64,000 bases of DNA from NCBI GenBank assembly GCA_963971425.1, contig OZ020518.1:18666990-18730989 (forward strand), written 5' to 3'. The DNA comes from Bryoerythrophyllum caledonicum. Lineage: Eukaryota; Streptophyta; Bryopsida; Pottiales; Pottiaceae. Position numbers and translations under genes: made by a program. Under the pieces are notes generated by a model. The model was not told where the DNA came from. It saw nothing but the letters and a program-made list of their open reading frames with translations, and made no database searches. Numbering within the stretch: position 1 is the first letter of the stretch; every line of letters starts with the position of its first letter. This document shows, in pieces, positions 60,580 through 64,000 of the stretch.

Positions 60580-60790
60580 CCTAACGAAAGTCATCCGACG
60601 GATGAACACAGGGTTGGATGGAAGTCATCCAGCTGCCTAGGTTCATCTGACTGACGAATGAAACTGGTCAGGACGGAAATCATCCGTTTGGCCATGTTTC
60701 ATCTGGCCAATCCAATGGATGAAAAGCTGTCCAGAAAGGAAATCATCCACCTGGTCAAGTTCATCCACTGGAGAGCTAGAAACTCAACTG
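60580..60790. repeat. Degenerate repeats around GGAAATCATCC
   Basis: GGAAGTCATCCAGCTG, GGAAATCATCCGTTTGGCC and GGAAATCATCCACCTGGTC recur about 60 bp apart, each followed by TTCATC. Three diverged units. Confidence 0.5.
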
Positions 60791-61008
60791 GAGTCCAAAA
60801 ATGAAAATTACTACCCGGGTCCGTTAATCCTGGTTCTCCGCTTAACATTATCCCCCTTCTAAACTACATTGGTCCTCCGATGTTCAAGAGTCCTGGGCTC
60901 CTGGCGATAGTAAGTGTCGCCGGAAAAAGTCTAAGTCTCAAAAAACAAAACTTGAGAGGAAGGGACTCCCGGCTAACACTTTTCAAAAAAAGTGTCACTG
61001 GAGTACTC

Positions 61009-63835
61009 CTAGCCACTAGTGAAGAAAACATTGCCGGAGATGTCGCCGGGTGCTCCAATGACTAGTGTCGTTGCCGGGCTTGGGGTACCTCTCTCCACTG
61101 CTCTGGGAGTGCCGTGGGGTGTCACTGCTCCGGGAGGAGGGCATACTTCAACTGATATCCATGCCGTGCCCTTCCTCCAGGGAGACAAGCCGGTCTGGAG
61201 AGCCTGATCGCCAGTCTGCACATCACCTAGAGTCTGAACACCAGAGCTCCCGGGGTCAGACATTGGCAGTGGTCGGGGCGGCACGGTCGGGGTGTAGTAG
61301 CTGTGGAAGCCCTCCCAGCCCTGCGGAGGATAACTTGACATATATCCGCCATCCAAAGTCACAGTAGAAGGGACCGGTGCACTACCACTGGTAGGCATCT
61401 GGGTCAAAATGAGGCCAAACTCCTCCTGCGACTCTAGGTCTCCAGCCAGAAAATCGAAGTCCGGGTAGACTGCTGAAAATCGGTTCAGGAACCGGCGGTA
61501 TCGGGCAACATCATCTGTGTAGTGCTTCCAAGAATCCCACAACAGCCGGTGAGAAGGATCCATATGGCTGAGCGGCATACCTGGGTGAGTCAGTGGAGTC
61601 AAGCCCCGGCGCCGGTAATCCTCCACCAAAAAGTAGTGATCCAACACCAACTGGTCGTGAGCCTTCAGTCGGGCGTTCACCAGCATCTCGATCTCCAGGC
61701 GCCTCAACCGGGAAGCAAAGTTGGTCGCCTCCGCTTGCCTGGATGCTTCCAGCTCCTGGCGTGTCCGGGTCAGCTCCGCCTCCAATGTTCCCATCCGATC
61801 CTGGAGCCGGTTATACTGTGGCCTAGGCATGGTCTGGGCCTGCTGCTCAACATGAAGGTCACGAAGCTGGGTTACCGCCGTCAAATTCTGCTCCAAGGCA
61901 GTCATCAGGATCTGGATGCCAACCATCACCGGGTCTGGGGTCAGATGCGAGGATTCACTCAGGGAGTCCGATGGCTGGCGGCTGGTGATGTCCGAGGTGT
62001 GGTCAGCCGGGGCTGTAACTTCCGTCTCTACTAGTGGTGAGAAGGCGTCCGAAGCCTCTCCAGGAAGTAGCTCACTGTTGGCTGTGGCATTGCTAGCCAG
62101 CCGTCCATCCCTAGTAGCTTCAGCCAACTGGTGAATCTCTGGCCTGGAGTCTAAGGAAAGAAGAATCCGCTGCAGGGTTTCCTCACTGAGGACCGGGTGA
62201 TATATATGTTGCCTCTTCGATGCTGGGCGTTGGTCGAATGGTGACCCCTAGAGTGGCTTTGAGCCGGAGTCAACTACTCCCTGCTCCAGGGCACCTCTCT
62301 CATGAGATCCATCCCATCGGTGGAGTCCGGGCCTGGTGACTGATCGGTGTCCAAAGATGATCCAGCCCAGGCTTGGCCAACGATGTGGGGCTCTTGAATG
62401 ACCTCCAAGTCCTAGTCAGGTCTAGGGCGCTCCCGGGTGACTGAAGGAATCGGTGTAGAGATTGATGTCCCTGGTCTTGTCTCCACCTTGGTTACTCTTC
62501 GATCTTTGGAGTCACCGTAACTCTGGGAGGTGCCCGTGATCATCCCTCTGTGGGGGCAGGAATCTCCACGTGAGTCTCTCGACTCCCATCCTCCACCTCC
62601 TGGTCGTCGCTTGATTCCAAGGCTTCCCGGGAAGGGCCGGCTCTAGTAGAAGAAGGCTCTCCAACAGCTAGGAACCACCGCCGGAGAATAGCCTCAATCA
62701 GGTGCGCACCTGGAATCTCCTTCATGCTCTTGCGTGCGTGAGCCAGAACCCGACGGAGGTTAGTGAGTACCAGCGGTGCCCAGAGTAATATCTCCTGCTT
62801 GGCTCGGACTGCTTCATACAAGTATTGAAGCAGGTTCAGGCCGGCGTGTGTGGTAGTATTCTTCAGGCACAAAACCTCCAGGAGTGCCTTGACCCGGGGC
62901 TGGTAGTGTTCCCGTAACCCGGACACCCGGAACCCATCCATTTCAAAATCCTCTTCAACCAAAGAAAACCTCCGTGCAATGTTGGACCTCTGCTCCTCAT
63001 CCTCCTTGTATGCCTTGAGCCGTCGGGTTCCGGTCAACCCAAACTCCTCCATGATCACTTCCGCCGACAATGCCACTTCCAGGCCTCTGATCCTCACCCG
63101 AATAGGAGCTAAAGCACCGTTGGCCTTGGTCTCCGGTGGGAGTATCCGTGCAATAAATTCCTGCACCAAATCCAGGCGGGGTACTGGCCAAGCATACTCA
63201 TACAAAACCCCCAACCCAACCTCACCGGCCCACTTGTCATCTCCGGCTTGCCTCCAGGGCACCCACTGAACCCAGGGTGTGAAGGTCCAGTCATAAGCCG
63301 GCTCCTCTGCAGCCAGTCTCCGTGCTCCCCGGGTATACTTCTTGGCGAACCGGAGCCGGGTTGGAGTAGAGTCTTCAGCTGTGCCTGGGGTTGTCGCACT
63401 GGACTGACGCCCGGGTGCTGTAGGTGTGGCAATCTTTGGTGAAAATAGCTGCATGGACCGGACTAGAGTGTGTCTTGTCACCCGCTAGTGGCAAATAACC
63501 TGGAATCCTCGGGCCTCGCTATCTGGTGTGTTGCCATCAGTGGTAGAAAGTAGAATAATACCTCCGGGCTGAGAAGCCGACGGTCCACTAGGTGGTGTGA
63601 CTAGCTCCGGTGGTGCGCCACGCCCAGGTTCAACGATGGCCAGGGGCTCCGGCCGGGGTGTAACTGGGCTCCCTTGAAGTGACTGAATCACTAGATCCCG
63701 GAGACAATTGTCCGGTAGCAGAGGTGTCTCCCCCGTAGCTTCAGCTGTCGCCATCAGCCCAAACTCGAGCCTAGTTCCGTGCTTCCTGGACCTGGGCCTA
63801 TCAAATTCTACAAGATTAGAGTTAGAATCCCCCAT
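61009..63835 (-). pseudogene. Broken reading frames of unknown, probably element-derived protein(s)
   Basis: Three successive minus-strand segments: 63835-63485 (starts MGDSNSNLVEFDRPRSRKHG), 63481-62540 (contains WTFTPWVQWVPWRQAGDDKW and RIRGLEVALSAEVIMEEFGL) and 62127-61009 (a Gln/Glu/Arg-rich coiled-coil-like part, LQDRMGTLEAELTRTRQELE). GC content is about 55%, well above the flanks. The set is interrupted in a few places. I do not recognise the family. Such proteins are often encoded by large plant transposable elements, LTR elements among them, but no LTR, primer site or polymerase is visible before the window ends. It is treated as a fossil of uncertain class. Confidence 0.4.
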
Positions 63836-64000
63836 CCAAGCTTGGAAAGTTAGTGCCGGCTCACCTGGCCAATGTTCCCCCGGGTCCAGCCCAGCCTAGT
63901 AATCAGATTGATCCTCGTCCCCAAGGCAAATGACTGGTTCTCCCTCTACTCGGTCCCGAGCCTCTTGATGGAAAAAATTGGTTTCCCGCAACTCAAATAG
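63836..64000. other. Window edge, nothing recognised
   Basis: GC-moderate sequence continuous in character with the preceding fossil region; it may belong to the same unit extending beyond the window. Confidence 0.3.

Overview
The window looks like nuclear DNA of a land plant, probably a non-flowering one. It holds a complete class IV HD-Zip (homeodomain, zipper-loop-zipper, START) gene, a family known from land plants and their nearest algal relatives. It also holds a small 18S rRNA fragment whose variable positions (the stretches around the GCTTGCCCGG and GATGTTTCATTC motifs) recall bryophyte, lycophyte or charophyte 18S more than angiosperm 18S. That placement rests on memory and is tentative. 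I recognise only one intact host gene; almost everything else is transposon, and the transposons are nested several deep.

Layout. 0.2-2.9 kb: two small TIR elements, one carrying a tRNA-type SINE. 3.2-9.05 kb: a GC-rich island with the HD-Zip IV gene on the minus strand and its long 5' leader. 9-15.8 kb: AT-rich sequence with short tandem repeats and a receptor-kinase scrap. 15.8-43.2 kb: a long minus-strand LINE. It has ORF1, then an ORF2 with AP-type endonuclease, reverse transcriptase, RNase H, a CCHC motif and a restriction-like endonuclease, so it resembles the Dualen/RandI group. This LINE is cut in two by a 15,476-bp insertion (16341-31816).

The insertion is the most striking object here. 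It has inverted ends of about 70 bp and lies between perfect 10-bp direct repeats. It carries a decayed SWIM-type (Mutator-like) transposase gene on the minus strand. Divergent from that is a multi-exon gene whose product looks like a ParB-type domain followed by a permuted DNA-methyltransferase-like domain. Between the two genes lie a set of GTCGGT/ACCGAC palindromes and an 18S rRNA fragment. A 1.8-kb CACTA-like element has in turn inserted into the ParB/methyltransferase gene. The order of events reads LINE, then Mutator-like element, then CACTA-like element.

44.1-60.2 kb: a family of elements flanked by TTAA with CCCCTAAAGGAC ends (piggyBac-like ends), some nested in each other. One copy encloses a long decayed gene of unknown function (45.2-48.9 kb). 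A decayed DUF7869-family gene (53.5-56.6 kb) lies among related repeats. 60.4-60.55 kb is a GA microsatellite. 61.0-63.8 kb holds broken minus-strand reading frames of unknown, probably element-derived, origin.

Exons, domains and repeats were read by eye, and no database or alignment tool was used. Domain names given from pattern recognition alone are marked in the entries.
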